Position numbers and translations under genes: made by a program. The notes beneath the pieces are model-generated. The model was not told where the DNA came from. It searched no databases and saw nothing but the letters and a program-made list of their open reading frames with translations. Below, piece by piece: positions 19,238 through 28,700 of a DNA stretch of 49,835 bases; the stretch's first letter is position 1, and each line of letters starts with the position of its first letter. This stretch comes from Prevotella sp. (lineage in GTDB: Bacteria > Bacteroidota > Bacteroidia > Bacteroidales > Bacteroidaceae): assembly GCA_017443345.1 (NCBI GenBank), contig JAFSNR010000179.1, forward strand, positions 1 to 49,835, given 5' to 3'.

Positions 19238-21733
19238 ATGAACAAAAACAAAATTTATCCGACCTGTTCAGAAGACGTTTACAGTCCGATGACAAAACTG
19301 ACTGCCGAGTGGTTTGGCAGCAAGACACAGTGCGAAAGCACAATCTCAATTATCAACGCCTTTCGAGAGACGGGAAAACAGAAGACCAAGAGTCAACTGC
19401 CCGTCTGCTGCTTCCAGGCGATGTTCGACACCTCTATTAATAAGAAAGGTGTAGAGGGTACCTGGCGCGAGAACCTCTATTCCCACCTGACGGGACTAGT
19501 GATGATGGACATCGACCATCTGGAGGTTGATCCTCAGACGCTCATCGACAAGTGGCTCAGTCGCGAGGACTTCAAGGAACTGGGCATTCTGCTGATTTAC
19601 ATCAGTCCGTCAGGCAAAGGTATCAAGGTGGTGTTCATCGCCCGCCCGGAATGGGGCAACCTCATCGACAACCAGTTTGAGATGGCCCAGTTGTTGGGTG
19701 TTAAAATCGACTTGGGTTGTAAGGACGCAGCCCGTGCCTCATTCATTCCCAAGGCCGACGATGTGAAGTATCTCGACGAGCGACTCTTCACCTACTCTAA
19801 CCCTGAGTATGACGAGCAGTATGGCTCGCTCTATCGTCGCAAGCCCGCCAAATCAGGACCTACCCAGAAGAAGTGGAAGGCGTATGAGAAGCAGTTGCGA
19901 GAAGAGGCAAAAGCGCGCAAATCAGCCAAGAAAGCCGTCCAAGCAGCAACAGTGGTTCAAGAAGGATTGAGCAACGAGGAGACTATCTCCTCCGTTGAGG
20001 AATCAACAGCATGCGCTGCCTTGTACCACGGGGTGGCCTACTCAAAGATTGCCGATGAATTGGTTAAGACCTTGGGGGAGCCAGATAAGGGAGACCGCCA
20101 CAAGACGATGATGCAGATGGGCAATATGCTCAGTGTGATCTGTGACAACGACCCACGCCTGCTGACCACCATCATGAAAGGTCTGCCCTTCATTCAGGAG
20201 ATTGTCAAGGAGCGAGGCGCGCAAGAAGTGGAACGCGCGATGAACTACATCACGGAGAACTCTACTTACATCAACCCCTCGAAGGAGTTGAAGAAAGCCT
20301 TGCAACTGGCTGGTGTGAAGTCAGATGAGCCTGGCTCCAACGAGGCTCTCAAACAAGTACCACTTGCAGAATGGGCTAACGAGATTGAGGCACTCATGCC
20401 TTACTATCCTTGCCTGCGTGAAATCTGTCACGGATTGCCACGTGAGGTCTGGCCAGCTGCCCTCTTCGTTGGTGCCGCCTTCTTTGGCACGCTGATGACG
20501 CGCTGCACCTATCATTATTGGTGGAAGCCCAAGAAGGAGCGTCGATTGAATTACTGCGTGTACATTGTAGGTAATCCTACTAGTGGAAAGTCGTTTGCAG
20601 TCGACCTCGACGAACTGATTCTTGCCCCCATCAAGCAGCAGTCAGCAGAAGCCTCAAAGGCTATCAACAACTATAAGCGAGAGACCAAGGAGCGTAGCAC
20701 TTCGACAAAGGCTCAGGAGCAGGATCCACTGAAGAAGTTCGCAGGCATCAACCGCTACATGCCCGCACGAACAGCCAATGGCGTCTTCATCGATAGTATG
20801 AACAACGCCGTAGAAGAGGTAGACGGCCGTTTGATGCATCTGCATATGGTGACCTTCGACTCTGAGCTCGCCAACTCTACGAAGATGCAGAAGGGCGGCA
20901 ACTGGATCAACAAGGAGTCGATGGAACTGAAGGCCTTCCATAATGAGGAGGACGGACAGAACTACGCTAACACCGACTCTTACAGTGGAAACTTCACAGT
21001 TTACTGGAACTACATCTATACTGGCACCAAGGGCGCTTTGGATGAGAAGGTGAACGCTCGAAATTTCCACACGGGTCTGTCAACACGATTGGCTGCCATC
21101 CCTATGCCAAAGCCCAGCTTTGAAATGATGACGTTCGATGAGGATGAGGAAGCATCAACCAAGTGCGAGATGACACTCAGCGAGTGGGCTACGAAACTCG
21201 ACAATCGATATGGCGAATTGCCAGTTAAGAAGTTGGTAGACTGTTGTCAGGAATGGTATGAGAACCGTCTGGAGATCGCCAAGTTCAACAACTGCGACGA
21301 GGCAGACCTGATGCTTTTCAGTCGTGTAGGCTATTACGGCATTAACATCACAGCTCCGTTTGTCGACATGCGCCACTGGGAAGAGCGCGAGCAAACTGGT
21401 AGCTATGTGACTGATGACGTCGACGCACGCTTCTGTCGATTGGTAATGGACATTCAGTATCGTTGTCAGCACCATTTCTTCGGAGCACTGGCTTACAACT
21501 TCCACGACAATCAGGCACGTGATGCTGCTGCCAACAGCACCCATCACAACACCCGATTTGCCCAGTGTTTCAAGCTGTTGCCCGAAAAGTTCACAACAGA
21601 GCAGTTCGCAGAGATATTCAATCTCGAGAATAATAACGCAGGTTCCAAACAACTGGCGACACTCATCGAGGAGAAGGCTATCAAGCGCACCAAACGTGGT
21701 CAGTATGAGAAACTCGTAGCCAACCTCTGTTGA
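19238..21733 (+). CDS. VirE/BT4734-type protein with DUF3987 ATPase domain
   Basis: An 831-residue protein. The N-terminal part (about 1-210) matches the BT4734-like/VirE N-terminal family: GLVMMDIDHLE, LIYISPSGKGIKVVF, CKDAARASFIPKADD, a primase-like fold. The C-terminal part (about 380-800) is DUF3987-like with a P-loop GNPTSGKS (445-452) and the conserved segment VNARNFHTGLSTRLAAIPMP. Proteins of this type are widespread in Bacteroidales accessory regions and probably act on DNA, but no activity is proven as far as I know. The stop codon TGA is the first triplet of the right 32-base inverted repeat. A remnant of a related gene lies at 37180-37350. Confidence 0.85.
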   Translation: MNKNKIYPTCSEDVYSPMTKLTAEWFGSKTQCESTISIINAFRETGKQKTKSQLPVCCFQAMFDTSINKKGVEGTWRENLYSHLTGLVMMDIDHLEVDPQTLIDKWLSREDFKELGILLIYISPSGKGIKVVFIARPEWGNLIDNQFEMAQLLGVKIDLGCKDAARASFIPKADDVKYLDERLFTYSNPEYDEQYGSLYRRKPAKSGPTQKKWKAYEKQLREEAKARKSAKKAVQAATVVQEGLSNEETISSVEESTACAALYHGVAYSKIADELVKTLGEPDKGDRHKTMMQMGNMLSVICDNDPRLLTTIMKGLPFIQEIVKERGAQEVERAMNYITENSTYINPSKELKKALQLAGVKSDEPGSNEALKQVPLAEWANEIEALMPYYPCLREICHGLPREVWPAALFVGAAFFGTLMTRCTYHYWWKPKKERRLNYCVYIVGNPTSGKSFAVDLDELILAPIKQQSAEASKAINNYKRETKERSTSTKAQEQDPLKKFAGINRYMPARTANGVFIDSMNNAVEEVDGRLMHLHMVTFDSELANSTKMQKGGNWINKESMELKAFHNEEDGQNYANTDSYSGNFTVYWNYIYTGTKGALDEKVNARNFHTGLSTRLAAIPMPKPSFEMMTFDEDEEASTKCEMTLSEWATKLDNRYGELPVKKLVDCCQEWYENRLEIAKFNNCDEADLMLFSRVGYYGINITAPFVDMRHWEEREQTGSYVTDDVDARFCRLVMDIQYRCQHHFFGALAYNFHDNQARDAAANSTHHNTRFAQCFKLLPEKFTTEQFAEIFNLENNNAGSKQLATLIEEKAIKRTKRGQYEKLVANLC

Positions 21734-21762
21734 GAAACAAGGAAAGTGGGAAAATGGGAATC
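21731..21762. repeat. Right 32-base inverted repeat of the VirE cassette
   Basis: It begins TGAGAAACAAGGAAAGTGGG and ends TGGGAATC. It matches the reverse complement of 17026-17057 at 31 of 32 bases. The inner part has an 8-base period (AAAGTGGG, AAAATGGG). No target duplication is visible next to the two outer ends. Confidence 0.8.
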
Positions 21763-21809
21763 AATATGTTTTTTTCCTGAGAAATGATACACCTTTCAGA
21801 AAAAAAGTG

Positions 21810-21817
21810 TATATTTG
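21810..21817 (+). promoter_or_regulatory. -7 promoter box of the envelope operon
   Basis: TATATTTG, eight bases before the ATG at 21826, so the leader is only a few bases long at most. It lies 48 bases right of the cassette's inverted repeat. Confidence 0.65.
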
Positions 21818-21825
21818 CAGTCGTA

Positions 21826-22350
21826 ATGGGAAGGAATCTTCGGAAATGGGTGCTCGCTGCAGGGCTCTGGGCCGTGAGTTCGCTCACGGCGCAGAACCCC
21901 TTCACCCTCAAGAAGGAGCACGACAGCCTGTACTGGCTGAACGACTGGCGACTGCCCTACCCTGTGTATCAGTTCCAGACGGGCGATGTCAACGGTGACG
22001 GACGGGTGGATGCGATGGTGGGGGTCGTAAAGTCGACGCGCTTCTATCCTGAGAAGGCCCGCAGGCTGTTCATCTTCAAGCAGATCAGGTCGACGGCAGC
22101 CCATTCGAAGGGCGAGATCAAGGTCCGTCCGCTGTGGCTGGGATCGAAGCTGGGTGGCATCCTCGAGGACTTCCGTTTCATCGCTCCGTCCGAGGGCGAC
22201 AGCATGGGCAGGATCCGTGCCCTGGAATCAACCACCGACTCGCTCTACGTGGTGTCGGACTACAAGTGGGAAAGCTTCGGTATGAAGTTCGACCGCTACA
22301 TCATCAAAGGAACAGACAAACAAACAGCATTAAAAACCTTTAGCCAATGA
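21826..22350 (+). CDS. Secreted protein with a calcium-loop motif, first gene of the DUF3160 operon
   Basis: A 174-residue exported protein; the signal peptide ends around SSLTAQ (residue 22). It carries one EF-hand-like loop GDVNGDGRVD (about 53-62), the kind seen in FG-GAP and dockerin calcium sites, then a beta-rich region without a clear catalytic motif. I do not recognise a named family beyond this. Its stop overlaps the start of the DUF3160 gene by four bases (ATGA), which implies translational coupling. It probably works in the periplasm or at the outer surface with the next two products. Confidence 0.75.
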   Translation: MGRNLRKWVLAAGLWAVSSLTAQNPFTLKKEHDSLYWLNDWRLPYPVYQFQTGDVNGDGRVDAMVGVVKSTRFYPEKARRLFIFKQIRSTAAHSKGEIKVRPLWLGSKLGGILEDFRFIAPSEGDSMGRIRALESTTDSLYVVSDYKWESFGMKFDRYIIKGTDKQTALKTFSQ

Positions 22351-24776
22351 AAAGTAAACTATTCCTGATGGCTTGTCTGGCTGGCTTGATAGCGGCCTGC
22401 AGCCCGAAAAAGAGTGTGGTCTCAGTGCCCCCGTCGCAGATCGACCTGGAGCAGCTGAAAGACAGTATCGACTACGCGATGGACGTGTCGGGACTCTCCC
22501 TGGCCGATGTCCGTACGCTCCGCAACGCCCCTGCTGCCCAGCGAGGCTATCCTTTCAAGGACTCCTACATCCGAGACGTCTTCCTGACTACCTCGTGGTA
22601 CGACTCGCTGATGTGGGCCTTCGACGAGAACCTGCCCTACGCCGAGTACCCCAGCAAGGACGGCGAGGACATCTACGACTACTACGACCGCCTGGTCAAT
22701 GAGTCGGGCACCTTGAAGTACAACGATGTGGAGAAGGCATTCATCGCCCGTCTGCAAGAGCGCGAGAAAGAGCTTCTGAAGCAGAACTTCGCAGTAGATG
22801 AAGGTCTGCGCGTGAACGTGGCCAATCTGACCAATCCCACACAGCTGAAGGAGTTCGACCCGCAGCTGAGTCAGCAGCTGGCACAGGACGGTTTCGCCAT
22901 CGTGCCTGCCCGCAACTACCAGCTCTTCCAGGTGTACGAGCAGAACGACTACAACGACTTCCCCAGCTTCGTCACCACCGACCTCTACCTGCAGCTCTAC
23001 CACCTCTATATCGACTGTATGCTGCGCGAGCTGGAGACCTACAAGCTCTATGCCCTGATGTACGACTACAGCTACGAGATGATGAAGGAGATGAGGGCCA
23101 TCTACAATAAGAGCAGTCAGAAGGTCATCGAGGACGCAGCTGCCCGTAACATCCGCTTCTTCAACGTGGCCTACCATCTCTTCACAGGCATGACGCCCGA
23201 TCCGGGCGATGACGAGCTCGTGGCTGAAGAGGTAGCACATGTCAGGAATCACGCTGACGGCCCCAGCAGATTCATCACCGATTTCAAGGATCTGTCGTTT
23301 GCCTACAGCCTCTTCCGTCCACGTGGTCACTACACCCGCAACCATGTGCTCCAGGAGTATTTCGAGGGTATGATGTGGCTTCAGAGTGTGCCCTTCGGCA
23401 TGAATCACGAAGAGGAGGTGAATGCAGCCGTCATGATTGCCTACGTGATGAAGGACCACCCCAACATCAAGCAGAAATACGACAGACTGGACAAGCTCAT
23501 CACCTTCCTCATGGGTAAGCACGACGACCTGAGCATTCCACAGGTCATCGACGAGGTGAACAAGACAGGACTGCCGATGGAGGAGCTGCTGACCAACAAG
23601 CAGGCGATGGACAAGCTGAAGAAGAACCTCGAACAGGTGGGCAACAAGCAGACCCGCATCCGTCCAGCCTTCGAGAAGACCAGCCACAACAAGATCTGCG
23701 TGCTGCCCCAGCGCTACCAGCCCGATGCAGAGGTGCTGCTGAAGATGGTGGACTACGAGAACAAGCCCACGAAGCGCGCCACTCCGAAGGGACTCGACTT
23801 CTTCGCTGCGATGGGTGTCACAGCCGCCGAGCAGATCCTGATGGACGAGAAGACCGAGTGGAAGGCCTTTGGCGACAGTCTGAAAGCCGTGAAGAAACGC
23901 ATGGGCGAGATCGACTGGCAGGAGACTATCATCACCCAGTGGATGAACACGCTGAAGGTGCTGAACACGAGCGACAAGGATCAGAAGCTGCCCTACTTCA
24001 TGGGCACCCCCGAGTGGGCCAGGAAGGATCTGAACGCAGCCCTCGCCTCGTGGGCAGAGCTGAAGCACGACGCCATCCTCTACGCCAAGCAGCCCATGGG
24101 AGCCGAGTGTGGTGGAGGCGGTCCCCCAGAGCCTATCGTGAAGGGCTACGTAGAACCTAACGTCTCGTTCTGGAAGAAAGCCATCGAACTGCTCAACAAC
24201 ACGGCCCAGCTGCTCAAGGATGAGCAGCTGATGACCGAGAAGCTGGAGGGCGCCACCGAGCGCATCCGTGAGGAAGCCGAATTCCTGTTGCGCGTCAGCG
24301 AGAAGGAGTTGGCAGGCAAGGAGCTCTCCGACGAGGAATACAGTCAGATAGAGTATATCGGTGCCACGTTCGAGAACATCAGTCTCGACCTGCTTCGTGA
24401 GAAGGGTCAGGATCTGTATGGCTGGGACTATGTGGAGGGAGCCGACAAGAAGGTGGCCATCGTGGCCGACGTCTACACCGCCAATGCAGACAACAACCCC
24501 AGCCAGTCGATCCTCTTCGAGGCCGTGGGCGATGCCGATGAGATCTATGTCGTCGTGGAGATTGGCGGCTATCTGTATCTGACGCGTGGTTCGGTGCTGA
24601 GCTATCGCGAGTTTATCCAGCCCATCGACCAGCCCCGTCTGACGGATGAGGAATGGCAGCAGCAGCTGGAGGGTAATCCTCGCAAGGGTGTGCCCGAATG
24701 GATGAAACGCATCATCGTGCCCCTGAACAATATGCCAGAGCCGAATGAGGAGGTATTCTACAGTTCTGGCTGTTAG
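22347..24776 (+). CDS. DUF3160 lipoprotein
   Basis: An 809-residue protein with a lipoprotein signal (lipobox LIAAC, cysteine about 18), anchored in the periplasm or outer membrane. The long helical body matches DUF3160 as I know it: PSFVTTDLYLQLYHLYID, LFRPRGHY, GMMWLQSVPFGM, and near the C-terminus the segment KVAIVADVYTAN with GDADEIYVVVEIGG. The activity of DUF3160 is unknown. The gene overlaps its neighbours on both sides (4 bases upstream, 32 downstream), so the three proteins are made together. The cysteine and glycine-rich segment AECGGGGPPEP (near 592) is a conserved-looking loop. Confidence 0.85.
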   Translation: MKSKLFLMACLAGLIAACSPKKSVVSVPPSQIDLEQLKDSIDYAMDVSGLSLADVRTLRNAPAAQRGYPFKDSYIRDVFLTTSWYDSLMWAFDENLPYAEYPSKDGEDIYDYYDRLVNESGTLKYNDVEKAFIARLQEREKELLKQNFAVDEGLRVNVANLTNPTQLKEFDPQLSQQLAQDGFAIVPARNYQLFQVYEQNDYNDFPSFVTTDLYLQLYHLYIDCMLRELETYKLYALMYDYSYEMMKEMRAIYNKSSQKVIEDAAARNIRFFNVAYHLFTGMTPDPGDDELVAEEVAHVRNHADGPSRFITDFKDLSFAYSLFRPRGHYTRNHVLQEYFEGMMWLQSVPFGMNHEEEVNAAVMIAYVMKDHPNIKQKYDRLDKLITFLMGKHDDLSIPQVIDEVNKTGLPMEELLTNKQAMDKLKKNLEQVGNKQTRIRPAFEKTSHNKICVLPQRYQPDAEVLLKMVDYENKPTKRATPKGLDFFAAMGVTAAEQILMDEKTEWKAFGDSLKAVKKRMGEIDWQETIITQWMNTLKVLNTSDKDQKLPYFMGTPEWARKDLNAALASWAELKHDAILYAKQPMGAECGGGGPPEPIVKGYVEPNVSFWKKAIELLNNTAQLLKDEQLMTEKLEGATERIREEAEFLLRVSEKELAGKELSDEEYSQIEYIGATFENISLDLLREKGQDLYGWDYVEGADKKVAIVADVYTANADNNPSQSILFEAVGDADEIYVVVEIGGYLYLTRGSVLSYREFIQPIDQPRLTDEEWQQQLEGNPRKGVPEWMKRIIVPLNNMPEPNEEVFYSSGC

Positions 24777-25656
24777 TATCCTGCTCCATCTGTCGGCCTT
24801 TGCAGGTGATACGCTGAGCATCGTCTTCACTGGCGACATCCTGCTCGATCGTGGGGTGCGTCGCGTGATCAACCAACATGGAGTCGGCCATCTGTTTTCG
24901 GATGGCGTCGACTCCGTGTTTCGCTCTGCCCAGTTGGTGGTGGGCAACCTCGAGTGTCCTGCCACGAAGATCGATGCGCCCGTCTTCAAGCGATTCATCT
25001 TCAGGGGCGAACCAGAGTGGCTCGACACCCTGCGACAACATGGCATCACCCACCTGAACCTGGCCAACAACCACTCGATCGACCAAGGTCGCGAGGGACT
25101 CCTCGATACGCGCAGGAACATCGTCGAGGCAGGAATGACGCCCATGGGTGCTGGCGAGAATATGCAAGAAGCCTCAGAACCCGTGCTGCTGGCCTCCAGG
25201 CCTCGAAACGTGTGGTTCGTGCCCTCCCTGCGCCTCGCCCTCGAGAACTATGCCTATCTGCCAGACAAGCCCTGCGTCAGTCAGGAGCCGATGGACTCTC
25301 TGATCCGTCGTGTCTACCGTCTGCGTGAGGCCGATTCGACAGCCGTCATCATCGTCTCGCTCCACTGGGGAGGTGAGCATACCCTGAAGCCTGTGCCTCG
25401 TCAGCGACTGGAAGCCCACCAGCTGATCCTTGCAGGAGCCGATGCCCTCATCTGCCACCACACCCACACGCTACAGACCATCGAGACCTTCATGGGCAAA
25501 CCCATCTACTACAGCATCGGCAACTTCATCTTCGACCCCACGAAACCCCTCAACGCGAAGGCCTGTATCGTGCGCCTGGAAGTGACCCAAGACAGCGTTC
25601 AGGCAGAGACCATCCCCGTTGAAATCCGCAATTGCACGCCATATTTAGCAAAATAA
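24745..25656 (+). CDS. CapA-like (poly-gamma-glutamate capsule type) protein
   Basis: A 303-residue exported protein of the CapA/PgsA metallophosphatase-like fold. Signal peptide at 1-20. Motifs in order: FTGDILLDRG, VGNLECP, LANNHSIDQG, SLHWGGEH, CHHTHTLQ and YSIGNFIFD, all of which supply the metal-binding and active-site residues of this fold. The family is named for capsule synthesis in Bacillus, but in Bacteroidota the substrate is unknown. The ATG at 24745 lies inside the end of the DUF3160 gene (32-base overlap), and the purine-rich GAATGAGG surrounding it may help re-initiation. Confidence 0.88.
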   Translation: MRRYSTVLAVSILLHLSAFAGDTLSIVFTGDILLDRGVRRVINQHGVGHLFSDGVDSVFRSAQLVVGNLECPATKIDAPVFKRFIFRGEPEWLDTLRQHGITHLNLANNHSIDQGREGLLDTRRNIVEAGMTPMGAGENMQEASEPVLLASRPRNVWFVPSLRLALENYAYLPDKPCVSQEPMDSLIRRVYRLREADSTAVIIVSLHWGGEHTLKPVPRQRLEAHQLILAGADALICHHTHTLQTIETFMGKPIYYSIGNFIFDPTKPLNAKACIVRLEVTQDSVQAETIPVEIRNCTPYLAK

Positions 25657-25690
25657 TCCACCGTTCATGCGGTTTTTCGCAGAATTGTTG

Positions 25691-25698
25691 TATATTTG
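25691..25698 (+). promoter_or_regulatory. -7 promoter box of the tamB-tamL operon
   Basis: TATATTTG followed by CACC, 20 bases before the ATG at 25719. Confidence 0.65.
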
Positions 25699-25718
25699 CA
25701 CCGTCATTCGATAGATTG

Positions 25719-28700
25719 ATGAAGAAAATAGTGAAGTGGATTGGGATCGCGGTGATCACCCCCATTCTGCTGTTCATCATACTCGCCGTGCTGCTCTACC
25801 TGCCGCCTGTTCAGAACTGGGCGGTGCAGAAGGTTGTTGCCATCGCCTCAGAGAAGACGGGGATGGAGATCACGGTGGAGCACGTCAGTCTCGAATTCCC
25901 CTTAGACTTAGGCATCGAAGGTTTCAGGATGCTGCACCCCAATGACTCGCTGAAAGATGTGACAGACACGATTGCGGATGTCAGGAAGCTGGTGGTCGAT
26001 GTTAGGCTGTTGCCCTTGCTCAGGAAGCGCGTCGTCATCGACGAACTCTCGCTCCATCAGGCCAAGCTGAACACCAACGGCTTTATCAGCGATGTGCGCA
26101 TCAAAGGCGAACTCGACGAACTCTGGCTGCACTCCAACGGCATCGATCTCGACAACGAACTGGCAGAGGTCAACGGCGCACGACTGAAGAATGCCAACCT
26201 CGACCTCGCACTCAGCGATACAGCAGCCGTCGACACCACACAATCACCCCTGAAGTGGGTCATCAATGCCGATAGCCTCAGCTTCAGCCAGACAGGTCTG
26301 ACTATCCATCTGCCAGGCGATACGCTCAATCTGGGCACTTACTTCGACAGAGCCGTTGCCCGTAAGGCCGTCGTAGACATAGGGCACAGCATCTATAAGG
26401 TGGGAAGCGTCGACTGGAACGGTGGCCACTTCGCCTTCGACAACAGATACGAGCCCGAGACGGAAGGCATCGACTTCCTGCATCTCCTGATGAACGATGT
26501 CACCCTCAAGCTCGAGAACTTCAGCATGACACCTCAAGGCACCTCACTCTTCGTGAAGAAAGCCTTCTTCAAGGAGAAGAGCGGTCTGGTGGTGAGTGAA
26601 GTAACGGGTGGTGTGTCGCTCGATTCGGCCTTCAACCACATCCGCATGCCGCTGATGACGCTCAGGACCCCCGACTCGAATATCATGGCCGAAGCCGATC
26701 TCGACTTCACGGCCTTCGACGACAAGAATCCTGGTCAGATGAAAGTGCGCCTCTTTGCACAGCTGGGTAAGCAAGATCTGCAGATCTACGCAGGCAAGCT
26801 GCCCCAGAAGTTCATGGAGCACTTCCCCAATCGTCCGCTGAACATCAGAGGTTCCGTCAATGGAAACATGCAGCACCTCGAGCTCACAGGCATCGACATC
26901 GACCTCGCCACAGCCCTCCACGCGTCCATCAAGGGGACGGCAGACAACGTGATGGACATGAGTCGCATGAAAGCCGACATCAAGGTAGAGGCCAAGACCA
27001 AAGAGCTGAACTTCATGACAGCCCTCATCGATCCCAAGATGAGTGGCATCTACCGCATTCCCAGTGGGATGGACCTCAACGGTACGCTGAAAGCCGACGG
27101 CACCCGCTACACCGCAGACATGACCCTGCGCGAAGAAGCAGGCAACGTGAAGATGAAAGGCAGCGCCCTCATCCCTCTCAATGCCAAGGGAGAGATGGCG
27201 ACGGAGTATATGACCTACGACGCAGACATCAGCATCAACCAGCTGAACCTGCACCACTTCCTGCCCAAGGACTCGATCTACACCCTATCAGCCGACATCA
27301 AGGCCAAGGGTCACGGCACGGACATGTTCTCGAGTCAGAGCCGACTCGATGCCAATGCCAACATCAGACTGCTGAAGTACGGCTATATGAACCTTGACAA
27401 CCTCACCGCCTCAGCCACCCTCGAGAAAGGACATGCACTAGCCAATATCACAGGCCACAATGAAATCTTCGATGGCAGTATGGACGTCGACATGTTGCTC
27501 GACAAGAAGAAGATCGACGGCACCGTCAGTGCTGACCTCACCAAGGCCGACCTCTATCAGATGCGTCTGCTCGACAGGCACCTGACCATTGGCACCCACG
27601 GCAGTCTGAAGATCACCTCCGACATGAACCAGACGCACTACGTCAGCGGGCGACTCAACGAGGTCTACGTGAAGGATCTCAGGAAGACCTACAATCCAGG
27701 CGACGTGGGCATCCTCCTCAAGACCAACCCAGACACCACCGTCTTCAGAGCGCAGAGTGGCGACTTCATCCTGAAGTTCGATGGCAAGGGGGGCTACGAG
27801 AAGCTGATGAGTCAGGCCACCGTCCTCTCCGACTCCATCATGGCCCAGTTCGACGACAAGGTCATCAACCAGCCAGCCATCAAGGCTCTGCTCCCTGTGA
27901 TGAAGTTCCACCTCGAGAGCAAGCGCGAGAACCCCGTTGCCAACTTCCTCCGAGCCATCGACATCGACTTCAAGGAGATGAGTCTGGACATCAACACCTC
28001 GCCCGAGACAGGCATCAACGGCACCAGTCATATCTACTCACTCGTCTACGACTCCACCCGCATCGACACCGTCCGACTGAACCTGACGCAGAAAGGCGAG
28101 CGACTGTCCTATCAGGGTCAAGTACGCAACAACAAGAAGAATCCCCAGTTCGTGTTCAACGCCCTCTTCGACGGTCACATCCACGAACACGGCGCGCTGG
28201 CAGGACTGCGTTACTACGACGCCAAAGGCCAGATGGGTGTGCGACTGGGAGCCACTGCCGAGATGGAGGAGGAAGGCTTGCGACTGCGCCTCTTGCCTGA
28301 GCGCCCCACCATCGGCTACAAGGAGTTCAACCTCAACAAGGACAATTTCATCTTCATTGGAAGAAACAATAAGGTACAGGCGAAAGTCGACCTGATATCC
28401 GACACCAAGACTGGTCTGAAACTCTATACCGAGAATCAGGACTCGACGATGCTGCAGGACCTGACGCTGAGTCTCCATCGCGTAGACCTCGGCGAGATCA
28501 CCTCCGTGGTGCCCTATATGCCCAGAATAACTGGTCTGCTCAATGGCGACTACCACATCCTGCAGGATCAGAACGAGAAGTTCTCCGTCGTCTCGGATAT
28601 GGCCGTCGAAAATATGAGCTACGAAGGATCGCCCATCGGCAATATCAGTACGGAGTGGGTCTACCTGATGAAGGAGGACGACACCCACGCCATCAACGCC

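Noticed and set aside
22422-25145. 907-codon open frame on the minus strand opposite DUF3160
   Set aside because: It is a shadow: composition is rich in His, Leu, Val and Arg as in other antisense frames here, it has no promoter, and it lies opposite two well-supported genes.
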